Below, piece after piece: positions 42,853-52,500 of a stretch of 55,294 bases of DNA. The stretch spans positions 1-55,294 of the forward strand of contig JAJDWI010000166.1 of NCBI GenBank assembly GCA_022825665.1. The letters run 5' to 3'. The translations under genes were made by a program, and so were the position numbers. Numbering within the stretch: position 1 is the stretch's first letter; each line of letters starts with the position of its first letter. The notes under the pieces were generated by a model. That model was not told where the DNA came from. It searched no databases and saw only the letters and a program-made list of their open reading frames with translations. This DNA comes from Candidatus Poribacteria bacterium (GTDB lineage Bacteria > Poribacteria > WGA-4E > WGA-3G).

Positions 42853-44826
42853 ATGAAAAAAACATCAATATTTCAGAACCTAAACATACATCCACAGGAA
42901 AATAAACAGCCGGGTGTTACATTTCGTGCAATACTGATAGGTATCATTCTCATCCCACCTAATACCTATTTCATTATGGCGAATCATCTCCGTTTTTGGA
43001 GTACTTTACCAACAACAATGTCGCTTATCTACAATGTTGTGATAACTTTGACAGTGTTAATATCACTAAATTTCCTAATAAAATTACTAATACCTCGTTT
43101 CGCGCTTCGACAGGGAGAGTTACTTACGATATTTGTTATGCTGTCATTATCATCAGCGATTGCTGGACACGATATGATGCAAACCGTTGTACCAGTTATT
43201 CCAAACGGGTTTTGGTTTGCCACACCAGAAAATGAATGGCAACCGCTCTTTTGGAGATTTTTACCCAGTTGGATGACACTGAGCGACCTATCGGTATTAC
43301 AAGATTTCTATGATGGGGATACAACTTTTTACACCAAAAAGTATATGACTGCTTGGTGGGAACCGATTCTATGGTGGACACTGTTTCTGTCTGTTGTGAT
43401 ATGGGTTATGATTTGTATTGACCTACTAATACGTAAGCAATGGATTGAACGTGAAAGATTGACATATCCGATCGTTAGACTACCTATAGAGATGACTCAC
43501 TCGGATGGAAGGCTCTTTAAAAACAAGTTCCTATGGGCAGGTTTTGCAATTGCGGGTGGAATTGATTTGATAAACGGTATACATGCATTCTTTCCGGTAT
43601 TTCCTGAGATACCGGTACGTAACGCAGACTTAGGAATCTATTTTACTGAAAAGCCTTGGGATGCTATGGGTTGGACACCCGTTTATATACTATCATTTGG
43701 AGTTGGACTTGCTTATTTAATGCCGTTGGAAATGTCCTTTTCACTCTGGTTTTTTTACCTGTTTTGGAAGGGAGAACGTATTTTGGGTAGGGCTATGGGT
43801 TTACAGGTACTACCCGGTTTTCCTTATGATGGTCCACAAGGTGTTGGGGCATACCTTGCTATTGCTTGTTTTGCTCTCTATGGTGGACGAAAACACTTCT
43901 ACTCAATGTTCAGAAGCGTGATTAGTTCATTTAAAGTGAGAGACTCTGTAACTCAGTCAACACATAATTTTACTCCCGAGATGAGAGATTCAACAGACTA
44001 TCGACTTCCGTTAATAGGTCTTTTTGCTGGAGTGTTATTCCTATTTATCTTCTCAAATTATGGAGGTATGGTTGTTTGGATGATTGCCTTGTATTTTCTA
44101 ATCTATTATCTCCTTGCACTTGGCATTACACGAGTTCGGGCAGAAGTAGGTCCTCCAACCCATGAAATGTTTGTTGCAAATCCGAGACAGTTCATCTTGG
44201 ATTCGCTTGGATCTCGACCTATACCACCACCAAGTCTTACGATGATGTCTCTGTTTTACGCATTTAATCGAGGTTATCGTGCTCATCCGATGCCACACAC
44301 GTTGGAAGGGTTTAAACTTGCAGAAGTAGGAAATATGAAAGCTTGGAAAATTACTATCGCTATGATGTGTGCAGTGGTTTTTGGGATTCTTGCATCGTTT
44401 TGGTCATATTTAGTTGTATCGTATGATATTGGTGCAAATCCGGGGTTGGGCAACGGAGGGTATAATAGACTGAGAACTTGGTTATATTATCCAAGTGAAA
44501 CAAACGTACCTGCAGTAGCATTCATGGGAATAGGTTTTCTGTTTACGGGATTGTTGTGGTGGTTGCGCACTCGTTTTCCTGCATTTCCTTTTCATCCGAC
44601 AGGATATGCAGTGGCAAGTAGTATGTGGACTTTTGGGTGGTTATGGTTTTCAGTATTTATTAGTTGGACGGCTAAGAATCTGATCTTAAGATTCGGTGGA
44701 ATACGACTATATCATCGTGTTTTACCGTTGTTTTTAGGGTTAATCCTTGGGGAATTTATTGTTGGAGGTGCATGGGTAATAATTCGATTGATATGGGGTG
44801 TTTCTGTTTATTCATTTTACAGATAG
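42853..44826 (+). CDS. Large multi-pass membrane protein, DUF6785-like
   Basis: The 657-residue protein has about thirteen hydrophobic helices and a WMICIDLLIRKQWIERERLTYPIVRLPIEM loop near residue 180-210. This motif is typical of the DUF6785/DUF6784 pair of large membrane proteins of Planctomycetes and Poribacteria, distantly like OPT-type transporters. Another conserved loop is GITRVRAEVGPPTHEMFVANP. No signal peptide is needed because the first helix starts at residue 26. Function is not established; transport is plausible from topology. The upstream neighbour is the ABC-2-like permease. Confidence 0.7.
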   Translation: MKKTSIFQNLNIHPQENKQPGVTFRAILIGIILIPPNTYFIMANHLRFWSTLPTTMSLIYNVVITLTVLISLNFLIKLLIPRFALRQGELLTIFVMLSLSSAIAGHDMMQTVVPVIPNGFWFATPENEWQPLFWRFLPSWMTLSDLSVLQDFYDGDTTFYTKKYMTAWWEPILWWTLFLSVVIWVMICIDLLIRKQWIERERLTYPIVRLPIEMTHSDGRLFKNKFLWAGFAIAGGIDLINGIHAFFPVFPEIPVRNADLGIYFTEKPWDAMGWTPVYILSFGVGLAYLMPLEMSFSLWFFYLFWKGERILGRAMGLQVLPGFPYDGPQGVGAYLAIACFALYGGRKHFYSMFRSVISSFKVRDSVTQSTHNFTPEMRDSTDYRLPLIGLFAGVLFLFIFSNYGGMVVWMIALYFLIYYLLALGITRVRAEVGPPTHEMFVANPRQFILDSLGSRPIPPPSLTMMSLFYAFNRGYRAHPMPHTLEGFKLAEVGNMKAWKITIAMMCAVVFGILASFWSYLVVSYDIGANPGLGNGGYNRLRTWLYYPSETNVPAVAFMGIGFLFTGLLWWLRTRFPAFPFHPTGYAVASSMWTFGWLWFSVFISWTAKNLILRFGGIRLYHRVLPLFLGLILGEFIVGGAWVIIRLIWGVSVYSFYR

Positions 44827-44913
44827 TTGTAAGGTTTAGTCGGTTATCTGCATTAAATTTTGGTTTCATCAGTGTAATCCGTGTACTGTGTTTGTTCTTA
44901 TAGATTGAAACAT

Positions 44914-44937
44914 CGGGCGGGGAGACCCCGCCCCTAC
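44914..44937. repeat. GC-rich hairpin repeat GGGCGGGG/CCCCGCCC, copy 2
   Basis: CGGGCGGGGAGACCCCGCCC plus CTAC is the same repeat as at 13589-13613, differing only in the loop. It lies between the convergent DUF6785-type gene and the sulfatase gene, and could double as a bidirectional terminator though it has no T-run. Confidence 0.7.
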
Positions 44938-45010
44938 AATGAAATAGCCTGCGGTGAGAGCATAGAATGCCATCTAATAATCGGATTAATGAGATACATT
45001 CTAAGTATAT

Positions 45011-46390
45011 TCATTTTAAAAGCTTGCTTTCCCACCAGCCGAGATAATCTTTGTCACTAATATTTGGTGAAAGACCACGACTCTCCATTTTATTACTGAA
45101 ACTATCATCCATGTTTTTATCCCAGTAATTTTTGGTTTCCTCAGATTCAGGTGTTTCACCCATATCTCCTGTCGCAGCGATCCATTCATCCAATTTGTTG
45201 CTGAGATCAATTCTAACATCATTAAAACTATTGTTTTTCGCAAGATTGTTGACTTCATACGGGTCATTCTGAAGATCATATAGTTCTTTATCTGGACGTG
45301 TCTGTTTCAGAAAATGTTGCTGTGCTTCAGTCAGTTCACCTTTTTCAGATAAGATTCGGATTAATGTCCATAAAGGATATTGTAGCTTCTTATATCCATT
45401 GAACTGCATATATGGAAGTTCAGGATGATAGTTACGGATGAGTTTATACTGTTTTGTGCGGATACAACGGATGCGATCATCAGTTCCATCGCATCTATCA
45501 CGTGCAGCATAGATTGCATCACGTGATGTTGCTTCTGATCCGAGAAAGATTTGTCCCTGTACATAGTTTGGTATATCAATTCCAGTGAGAGATAGTGAAG
45601 TTGGCATAAAATCTACACCGCTAACAAGTTCATCGCTAACAACTCCTGCGTCCACATTTCCTGGATAACGCACAATCAATGGTATTCGGATTCCGCCATC
45701 GTAGAGAAATTGTTTGCACCGGATATGAGCACGTCCGTGATCACTGATGAAAAAGACAATGGTATTGTCTGTGAGACCTTCTTCATCTAATCGATCGAGA
45801 ATCTTACCAACCTTTCTATCTAAAATTTGGATGCTTTCCAAATAGAGTGCCCAATCCTTTCGTGTAAGTGGATGGTCAGGATAGTAAGATGGCAATTCAA
45901 CGTCATCAGGATTGATTGGACGATCCGGAAAAGGTTTAAAGACCCGATGTGTGTCAGGAATGTTGATTTGTGCATAAAAGGGTTGTCCCTCATCACGTTC
46001 ACTCCAATCAATACCATCAAAAGGATTTTCACGATGAAAGTTAAAATCGGTTTTTCCGCGACGGTTATATGGTGGTCCAGGACTGTTACTGGTGAAATAT
46101 CCTGCTTCACGAAAACAATCGGTGATGAGTTTCATATCTGAACGTAAAGGTTTATCACGATTACTGCGGTGATTATGAGCATCAAAATGGGTTTGATATG
46201 TCCCTGTGATGAGGGCAGAACGACTTGGTGAACAGACAGGACAAGTTACAAAAGCATTCTTAAAAAGCGTTCCTTCACCAGCAAGACGGTCAATATTTGG
46301 TGTTGCAACTGCAGGTGTACCGTAGCATGCTAAATCTGGCGAAAGGTCTTCACCGTATATCCATAATACATTTGGTTGTGATTTTGCCAA
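45011..46390 (-). CDS. Type I sulfatase (arylsulfatase/sulfamidase-like)
   Basis: The 459-residue enzyme carries the formylglycine motif C53-S-P-S-R57 (CSPSRSALITGTY). It opens with NVLWIYGEDLSPDLACYG (metal-binding E-D). The metal aspartate-histidine pair is at FFISDHGR near residue 215. The pattern and the ANLYDLQNDPYE-like ending (ELYDLQNDPYEVNNLA) fit SGSH-like sulfatases. The Cys is converted by a formylglycine-generating enzyme, not seen here. No signal peptide is visible, so it may be cytosolic. It sits with two PhyH-like genes on the same strand. Substrate could be a sulfated sugar. Confidence 0.9.
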   Translation of the reverse strand: MAKSQPNVLWIYGEDLSPDLACYGTPAVATPNIDRLAGEGTLFKNAFVTCPVCSPSRSALITGTYQTHFDAHNHRSNRDKPLRSDMKLITDCFREAGYFTSNSPGPPYNRRGKTDFNFHRENPFDGIDWSERDEGQPFYAQINIPDTHRVFKPFPDRPINPDDVELPSYYPDHPLTRKDWALYLESIQILDRKVGKILDRLDEEGLTDNTIVFFISDHGRAHIRCKQFLYDGGIRIPLIVRYPGNVDAGVVSDELVSGVDFMPTSLSLTGIDIPNYVQGQIFLGSEATSRDAIYAARDRCDGTDDRIRCIRTKQYKLIRNYHPELPYMQFNGYKKLQYPLWTLIRILSEKGELTEAQQHFLKQTRPDKELYDLQNDPYEVNNLAKNNSFNDVRIDLSNKLDEWIAATGDMGETPESEETKNYWDKNMDDSFSNKMESRGLSPNISDKDYLGWWESKLLK

Positions 46391-46418
46391 AACTATCTCC
46401 TTTCAATATCGTGTGTCG

Positions 46419-47264
46419 TTATTTATTATTATTGATTCTGTCCACTACAAATCTACTACGGAACAGTGTTTGTCTCAACGGTGGCATCTCCTCAAGCAGT
46501 TTAGGATGTGGCTTAAATACTCTTGCATACCCACTGTCCACAGGGCTATATAAATTAAAAATCGCCAGTCTGTTGTTGTCTGTATTTGACCAAGGATTCG
46601 CACTGTGAGTCAATGCTTCTGTAAAGAATAGAAGAGAACCTGGAGGACATCCATAAGTGCTCCAAATGTCAGAATCTGGATTTTGAATTTCTGCGGGTGC
46701 TGTGTAAACGGATTTATGACTTCCTGTGACCAACAGTGTTCCACCTTGTCCTTTCTTCACTTCATTCAATTCCCGTACAATACGAGTATGTGGACTATAC
46801 CCCTTACCGGGGAAAGCATTATAGTAATGTACATCACCAGGGAATCGAAGCAATCCGTTTCCGTTGTGTGGACCAAATCCACCCATTCCTGGTTCTCTAT
46901 AAAAGAGATTCGTGCTTTCAACTGTATAGCCATAACTTTCTAAACTTGACACAGATGGATGTGCTGTGAATTCATTGAGCAGTGAAACAACTAACGGATG
47001 GTCAATTAGTTTTTGGAGAGGTCCTCCGAGAGTGCTACGTTCATATTCGGGAATTGAATCGGGGTCATGATGCAATCTATGAGCAAAATCCTGCATCTCA
47101 TTTAGTTCTGTACCTGTATAGACTTCTGGTATCAAAAACCAACCGTGTGTGTCGAACTCATACCTTTGTTCCACAGTCAATTCTGGAACAACTATCCCAT
47201 CTGCGTTGTGGGTTGGGAGTTCACAAGTCTCTGTCGGTAGTAGAACGTTTGAATACGTCTGCAT
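46419..47264 (-). CDS. Phytanoyl-CoA dioxygenase (PhyH)-like protein, paralogue A
   Basis: The 281-residue protein has the PhyH cupin-like fold: FDTHGWFLIPEVYTGTELNEMQDF near residue 36, GGTLLVTGSHKS near residue 175, and GSLLFFTEALTHSANPW near residue 210. The last contains a likely distal His, followed by the 2-oxoglutarate arginine in NNRLAIFNLY. The usual HxD iron pair near GPHNGNG (residue 110) appears as H-N, so canonical binding is altered. It lies 40 bases downstream of a paralogue. Substrate unknown. Confidence 0.75.
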   Translation of the reverse strand: MQTYSNVLLPTETCELPTHNADGIVVPELTVEQRYEFDTHGWFLIPEVYTGTELNEMQDFAHRLHHDPDSIPEYERSTLGGPLQKLIDHPLVVSLLNEFTAHPSVSSLESYGYTVESTNLFYREPGMGGFGPHNGNGLLRFPGDVHYYNAFPGKGYSPHTRIVRELNEVKKGQGGTLLVTGSHKSVYTAPAEIQNPDSDIWSTYGCPPGSLLFFTEALTHSANPWSNTDNNRLAIFNLYSPVDSGYARVFKPHPKLLEEMPPLRQTLFRSRFVVDRINNNK

Positions 47265-47303
47265 AATGTTGTTTCTTTCTCATAATTCATTGTAGGAATA
47301 ATG

Positions 47304-48236
47304 TTAATTTTCTATAGGATAAGCTGAAGTGCGATTACCGAAGTCCCCATTGATAACATTTCCTCCAGCGTATACCTCTCTGAAGAGTGTTTGTCGCTTA
47401 GATGGCATCGCTTCTATTAATTTTCGATGAGGTAACCAATTCGACCAGCGACTGGCAACTGTGTTATACAAATTTGAGATTTGAACTCTGTTCTTGTTTT
47501 GTGGATCGGATTGTTCTTGTATAGTCATCTGGGTCATTGATTCTGTAAAAAAGAAGAGAGAACCTGATGGACATTCATAGGTTTCCCAGATTGGTGAATT
47601 GTCATCGTAAAGGGTATTTGGTGTTGGATAGGAGGATTTGTGGCTACCCGAAATAAACCGAAAGTAATTTGTATCCTGATTTACATCTGATAATTCCCAT
47701 ATTGCACGCGTGAGTCCGCTCCATCCGCGTCCTGGAACACATCTGTAAATATGAGAATCTCCAGGTAGACGAAATAGACCGTTACCTTTATTGTGTGAAG
47801 AGTGTTTATGATTGGCATTCTGGTCACTGCTGAATATGATATCGGATTCTTCAAGACGAAACCCGTAACAATCTTCACTTGCAGCGGGTGGATACGCCAA
47901 AAACTCGTTTAACAATCCTACAACAACAGGATGGTCTACGAGTTTCTGTAGAGGACCACCGAGTCCACAACGTTCTTGTTCTGGCAGGCTGTCTGGTTCA
48001 TTATTCAATTGATAGCAGAAATCACGCATTTCCTCTATCTCTGCTTCAGATAAAATATTCGGAATTAACAACCATCCTTTACGGTCAAAGTCGTATTTTT
48101 GTTTCTGTGTCGGGATAATAACGGGTAGACCGTCTGTATTTGTGCTTGTTAATTCTTCGGGTTCTACCTCAACAGCACTTCCGAGGTTTTTGTTGACAAC
48201 AAAAGGTTGTTTTGTTGCAAATTCTTTGTAAGACAT
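47304..48236 (-). CDS. Phytanoyl-CoA dioxygenase (PhyH)-like protein, paralogue B
   Basis: The 310-residue protein is the diverged neighbour of the one at 46419: FDRKGWLLIPNILSEAEIEEMRDF, ERCGLGGPLQKLVDHPVVVGLLNEF, FISGSHKS and GSLFFFTESMTQ. The position of the distal His reads TQM, so the ligand is lost. The proximal motif reads SHNKGNG. The PhyH reaction is therefore questionable. It carries about 25 extra residues at the N-terminus. It is the first gene of the PhyH-PhyH-sulfatase run. Confidence 0.72.
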   Translation of the reverse strand: MSYKEFATKQPFVVNKNLGSAVEVEPEELTSTNTDGLPVIIPTQKQKYDFDRKGWLLIPNILSEAEIEEMRDFCYQLNNEPDSLPEQERCGLGGPLQKLVDHPVVVGLLNEFLAYPPAASEDCYGFRLEESDIIFSSDQNANHKHSSHNKGNGLFRLPGDSHIYRCVPGRGWSGLTRAIWELSDVNQDTNYFRFISGSHKSSYPTPNTLYDDNSPIWETYECPSGSLFFFTESMTQMTIQEQSDPQNKNRVQISNLYNTVASRWSNWLPHRKLIEAMPSKRQTLFREVYAGGNVINGDFGNRTSAYPIEN

Positions 48237-48364
48237 GCAAATCCTTTCTCAAAACACATTAACTGATACACTAATCTATCACGTAATTTAAAAACTGTCA
48301 AGATCACCATATTTCACCATCAGAGACATTCAGTTTTCGGTTTTTCTGTCTGAATCGCTTGTCG

Positions 48365-48532
48365 TCTGAACCAGGATTTTCAAGATTTCAGAATTTCCAG
48401 GATTAGGAGTTGGTGAGTATATCTTCCGTTGTCCAGGATAAAGGGCTACCTTTTGTAAAGGAACATTGGCATACTAATCTCTTATCCTGAAAATCCTATA
48501 ATCCTGTCCATCCTGGTTCAGACAACACGTCG
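48365..48532. repeat. GTCTGAACCAGGAT inverted-repeat unit
   Basis: The two arms are exact inverse copies 140 bases apart and each is followed by AATCCTG/CAGGATT-like echoes. Single arms occur also near 14098 and 16588. It is a dispersed intergenic repeat family. Confidence 0.6.
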
Positions 48533-48759
48533 GAGTTCGCGCTTTACTCGCTCAGACATACGATATAAACGCTTAGTAACACTCGTCTACTTAGAAATCT
48601 TAAAATTATACCAATTCTAATAAATAAAACCACATTTTGAGACTTTAATAAATTCCAAATGTAAGAGGCGCAATGAATTGCGCGACTACGAACGCGTTCT
48701 TTGTTAATGAAAAGTTGTTATTTAGAATGGTATTGATAACCCTATATAATTGTTTTATC

Positions 48760-48788
48760 TTGACATAGAGAAAATGACAGGATAAAAT
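48760..48788 (+). promoter_or_regulatory. Strong sigma-70 promoter for the lolD/FtsX operon
   Basis: TTGACA (48760-48765), 17 bases, then TAAAAT (48783-48788): the optimal spacing with a perfect -35 box and a near-consensus -10 box. The start codon of the ATPase gene is 49 bases beyond. Confidence 0.7.
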
Positions 48789-48836
48789 AACATTGTCAAA
48801 TTTGTCATAAAATGATCGGAATTTATACTAATTAAG

Positions 48837-49532
48837 ATGCAAAAATCCGGCGGAAAAATCCATCAACTTAATGTATCTAATCTATCTAAAGACTTTGGTA
48901 ATGTAGAAGTCTTGCGGAATATATCTTTTAGTTTTAGTGCTGGCGCGTCAGTTGCTATCACAGGTCCATCTGGTTCTGGAAAAAGCACTTTACTACATAT
49001 CATTGGGACTATAGAAGAACCTACCAAAGGAAAAGTTGAGATCAATACTACTGATCCCTTCCAATTATCTGAACCTGAACTTGCCCGTTATCGGAATAGT
49101 GTAATAGGTTTTGTGTTTCAGGATCATCACCTATTACCGCAATACTCAGTCCTCGAAAATGTCCTGATTCCTACCCTTGCCTTCAAACAGAAACATGACG
49201 TATCCACACTTGCACATGACTTATTGAAACGTGTGGGTTTAACGCATCGAATTTCACATCGACCAGCGGAACTCTCTGGTGGTGAACGTCAACGTGTTGC
49301 AATTGCGCGTGCACTTATCAATCGTCCAAGCATCCTACTCTGTGATGAACCGACAGGTAATTTAGACGCTGCAACTGCAAAAAATATTACAGATTTACTG
49401 TTTGAAATGCACAGTATAGAAAGAAATATCCTTATCGTTGTAACCCATAATCTTGAACTTGCTTCACGTTTCCAGAACAATCTTAGACTTGCTAATGGAA
49501 CTTGCTCTGTAGAGACAGCGGAAGATAGTTGA
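48837..49532 (+). CDS. LolD/MacB-type ABC transporter ATPase
   Basis: The 231-residue ATPase has Walker A GPSGSGKST (near residue 43), the LolD/MacB-type DHHLLPQYSVLENVLIP loop, signature LSGGERQRVA, and Walker B ILLCDEPTGNLD. It pairs with the FtsX-type permease beginning 37 bases downstream, so the pair likely forms a lipoprotein-release or mechanotransmission complex of type VII ABC systems. No LolA/LolB homologue is in the window. Whether it exports lipoproteins or handles another envelope substrate is not decided by the sequence. Confidence 0.88.
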   Translation: MQKSGGKIHQLNVSNLSKDFGNVEVLRNISFSFSAGASVAITGPSGSGKSTLLHIIGTIEEPTKGKVEINTTDPFQLSEPELARYRNSVIGFVFQDHHLLPQYSVLENVLIPTLAFKQKHDVSTLAHDLLKRVGLTHRISHRPAELSGGERQRVAIARALINRPSILLCDEPTGNLDAATAKNITDLLFEMHSIERNILIVVTHNLELASRFQNNLRLANGTCSVETAEDS

Positions 49533-49569
49533 TGTTTGATATAGATCTTTTGGACTGTGAATTGAATCT

Positions 49570-52500
49570 ATGCGAACCTTTTTGAAGACTGCAAAACACT
49601 ATTGGCGAATTCATCTTATTGTAGCACTATGTACTGCTGTTGCAACGGGGGTACTTGCAGGGGCATTGATCGTTGGAGATTCCATGCGTGGAAGTCTTCG
49701 CAACATTACATTAGAACGGCTTGGTAGAATTCAGCATGCACTTATCGCAGATCGCTTTTTTCAACCTGAGATCGTAAAACGGCAGAATATGGTATCAGCA
49801 ATTTTGCTGAATGGGACGGTTGTCGCGGCGGATACAGATTTTCGAGCTTCAAAGGTCAACATCTACGGAGCTGATAATACATTCTTTGACTTTTGGGATT
49901 TGGAAGATGTTCCGGACTTGACCAAATCACCAAACCAACCCTTTGCACAGATTGCTATCAACGAAGCACTTCAAAATGAATTGAACGTCAAGGTAGGGGA
50001 TGCGATTCTGCTTAATCTCCCACAAGCAACTGAGATTCATCCAGAATTCCTTCTCGGCACACGCGACACTGACGACGTGATACAAAGTCTTCGTGTGATT
50101 GTCGGTGATATTCTTCCAACAACCAACGTAGGCAGATTTAGTATCCAGTCCCATCAAAGTCTGCCTCTAAATGCCTATATATCTTTGTCAATCTTACAAA
50201 AGGCTATTGGTCAGATCGGTAAAGTCAATGCGGTCTTTACTGCAGATGCAGAACCGCTTTCGTCTGATATACTTGAACCTACGATTGAAGGACTTGGCTT
50301 GAAAATTATATCTAATGAAAACAATTTCGAAGTACAAAGTCAGCAGTACCTTCTTGAACCGATATTGTCAGAGATAGCACTCAATGTCGCATCTGAAAAC
50401 AACATTCCAACCCTCCCTACTTTGACTTATCTTGCGAATTCCGTATCCATAGTTGATACATCACAGCAAGAGGCGGCAAACGGCAAATCAGTTCAAGTTC
50501 CATATTCAACCATATTGGCATTACCTTTTGAAACAGAAGATTTTACAGAACTATTAAACAGATCTACAACTGCAAATGATAAGAATCTATATCTACAAGA
50601 ACAACAAAAGGAAATCAAGCGACGCGAATCAAGAGATGGTGAAGAGTGGGAAAAAATTGGAGAAGCGTTACAAAGAATTCAAAAAGATAAATCAGACATA
50701 CAATATGTAGAAGGATATAAAATAAACTCGCCTGTTAGCAGAAAGATAAAGGCTGACAGTGATAAGGCATTAGCAGAGGTTAACAGAAAACTTAAGGGAT
50801 TCTCATCTATCAACCCATTACATTTACCAATTGTGTTGAATAAATGGACCGCTGATGACCTGGATGCAAAAATCGGTGATAGAATCAAGATTACATACTT
50901 CAGTGTCAATGCAGAAGAAGAGTATATTACAGAAACTGCATATTTTATATTAAAAGCTATTGTTCCTATAGAAGGAATCGCTGCAGATACTGATTTGATA
51001 CCCTCATTTCCGGGTATCCACGATACAACCAACCTATCCGATTGGGATCCTCCTTTTCCATTTGATTATAGTAAAGTTCGTAACAAAGACGAAGCATACT
51101 GGGATGAATATAAGTCGACTCCGAAGGCATTTGTTACTTTAGATATGGGCAAACGCCTGTGGGAGAATCGGTTTGGTGACCTCACTTCTATTCGGATGGG
51201 AAAAGCACCGGGGATGGATATTAATGCAACGCAATCACTGTTTAAAACTGAATTTCTCAAAAGAATTGAGCCAGAACAGATTGGATTCCAATTCCTATCT
51301 TTACAAGAAGAAGGACTTAATGCATCTACAGGTTCTACAGATTTTGGGATGTTGTTTAGTAGTCTTAGCATCTTTATTATATTAGCTGCTGCAACACTTG
51401 TTGGTGCTACTTTTGCTATTGGCGTAACACAACGGTCACGTGAAATCGGAATACTACAAGCAGTTGGTTATAGACTCGCAAAGATTCGTCGTCGTTTTCT
51501 TTTAGAGGGGATCTTAATTGCTGGTATCGGTAGCTTATTTGGATGTCTACTTGCAATCGGGTATGCACAACTGATGATATTCGGGTTAAAAACGTGGTGG
51601 TTACCTGCAATAGGAACACCTTTTATTGATCTACATGTTGGTAGATGGAGTTTGCTTATTGGAATTGTTGCTACACTTGTAATAGTTGTTTTTTTCATTC
51701 GTCAAGTTGTCAAAAGACTTGGGAAGGCACCAACCGCAGCACTCCTTGTGGGAGAGACTGATTTTGATGAAACACCACGAAAACATAAAACACATAGCAC
51801 CCAATTATCTGTAAATCGAAATATATCTATATTCCTTGGATTTGTTTTTGGAATACTTGTTGGTTATTTCATCCGTATGGATGGTTGGTATGGTGTCATT
51901 CTTTTACTTATATTACCTATGTTTGTTTTTTTCATGTTTAATAGTAAATTCGGTTCATTTATGATGGATAGACTCAATCCTACAGTAAATTATCATCAAG
52001 ATAAACCACGACAAAAATTACAAATTGTTTGGTGGAAATTCGCATTAGGATTGGGTATTGGAACAATAACAGGTTATATCGGAACAATATTGATTTTGTC
52101 TCAGGATGGTAGTCTTATTTACGACACAGTTGAAAGTGTGGTCAAGCATCCCATAGTCAGATTGTTAGGTTCTGCACTTGGCATTCTGGCAACAGGATGG
52201 TTAGTCTTTGACAAGTGGTTAGGATCGCAAAGGGTACCGAAACGTCTCAGTCGTATGAGATTTGGACTGAAGAATGCGGCATGGCAACCAATGAACAGCA
52301 AAAGTTCTGTGATGATCATGAGTTTTGCTTGTTGTATCATAGTTGCAGTAGGCGTAAATCGGCATGACGCGATGCCTGAGACAGAATATGCGTTTGTCGC
52401 TGAGTCATCCCTTCCTATACACCGTAGTCTGAATACTGCGGAAGGAAGACTTGAACTCGGTTTTGATGCTGAAGGTTCTGAGTTGTTAGCTAAATCTGAA

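Larger units (their letters stand above)
48237..48836. other. 600-bp spacer with inverted repeats and a strong promoter
   Basis: No gene is seen. CAGAGACATTCAGTTTT (48321-48337) resembles the end of the element at 16466. GTCTGAACCAGGAT (about 48365-48378) is inverted as ATCCTGGTTCAGAC (about 48519-48532). The stretch ATTGCGCGACTACGAAC (about 48676) also recurs at 16693. The promoter at 48760-48788 lies at the end. Confidence 0.6.
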
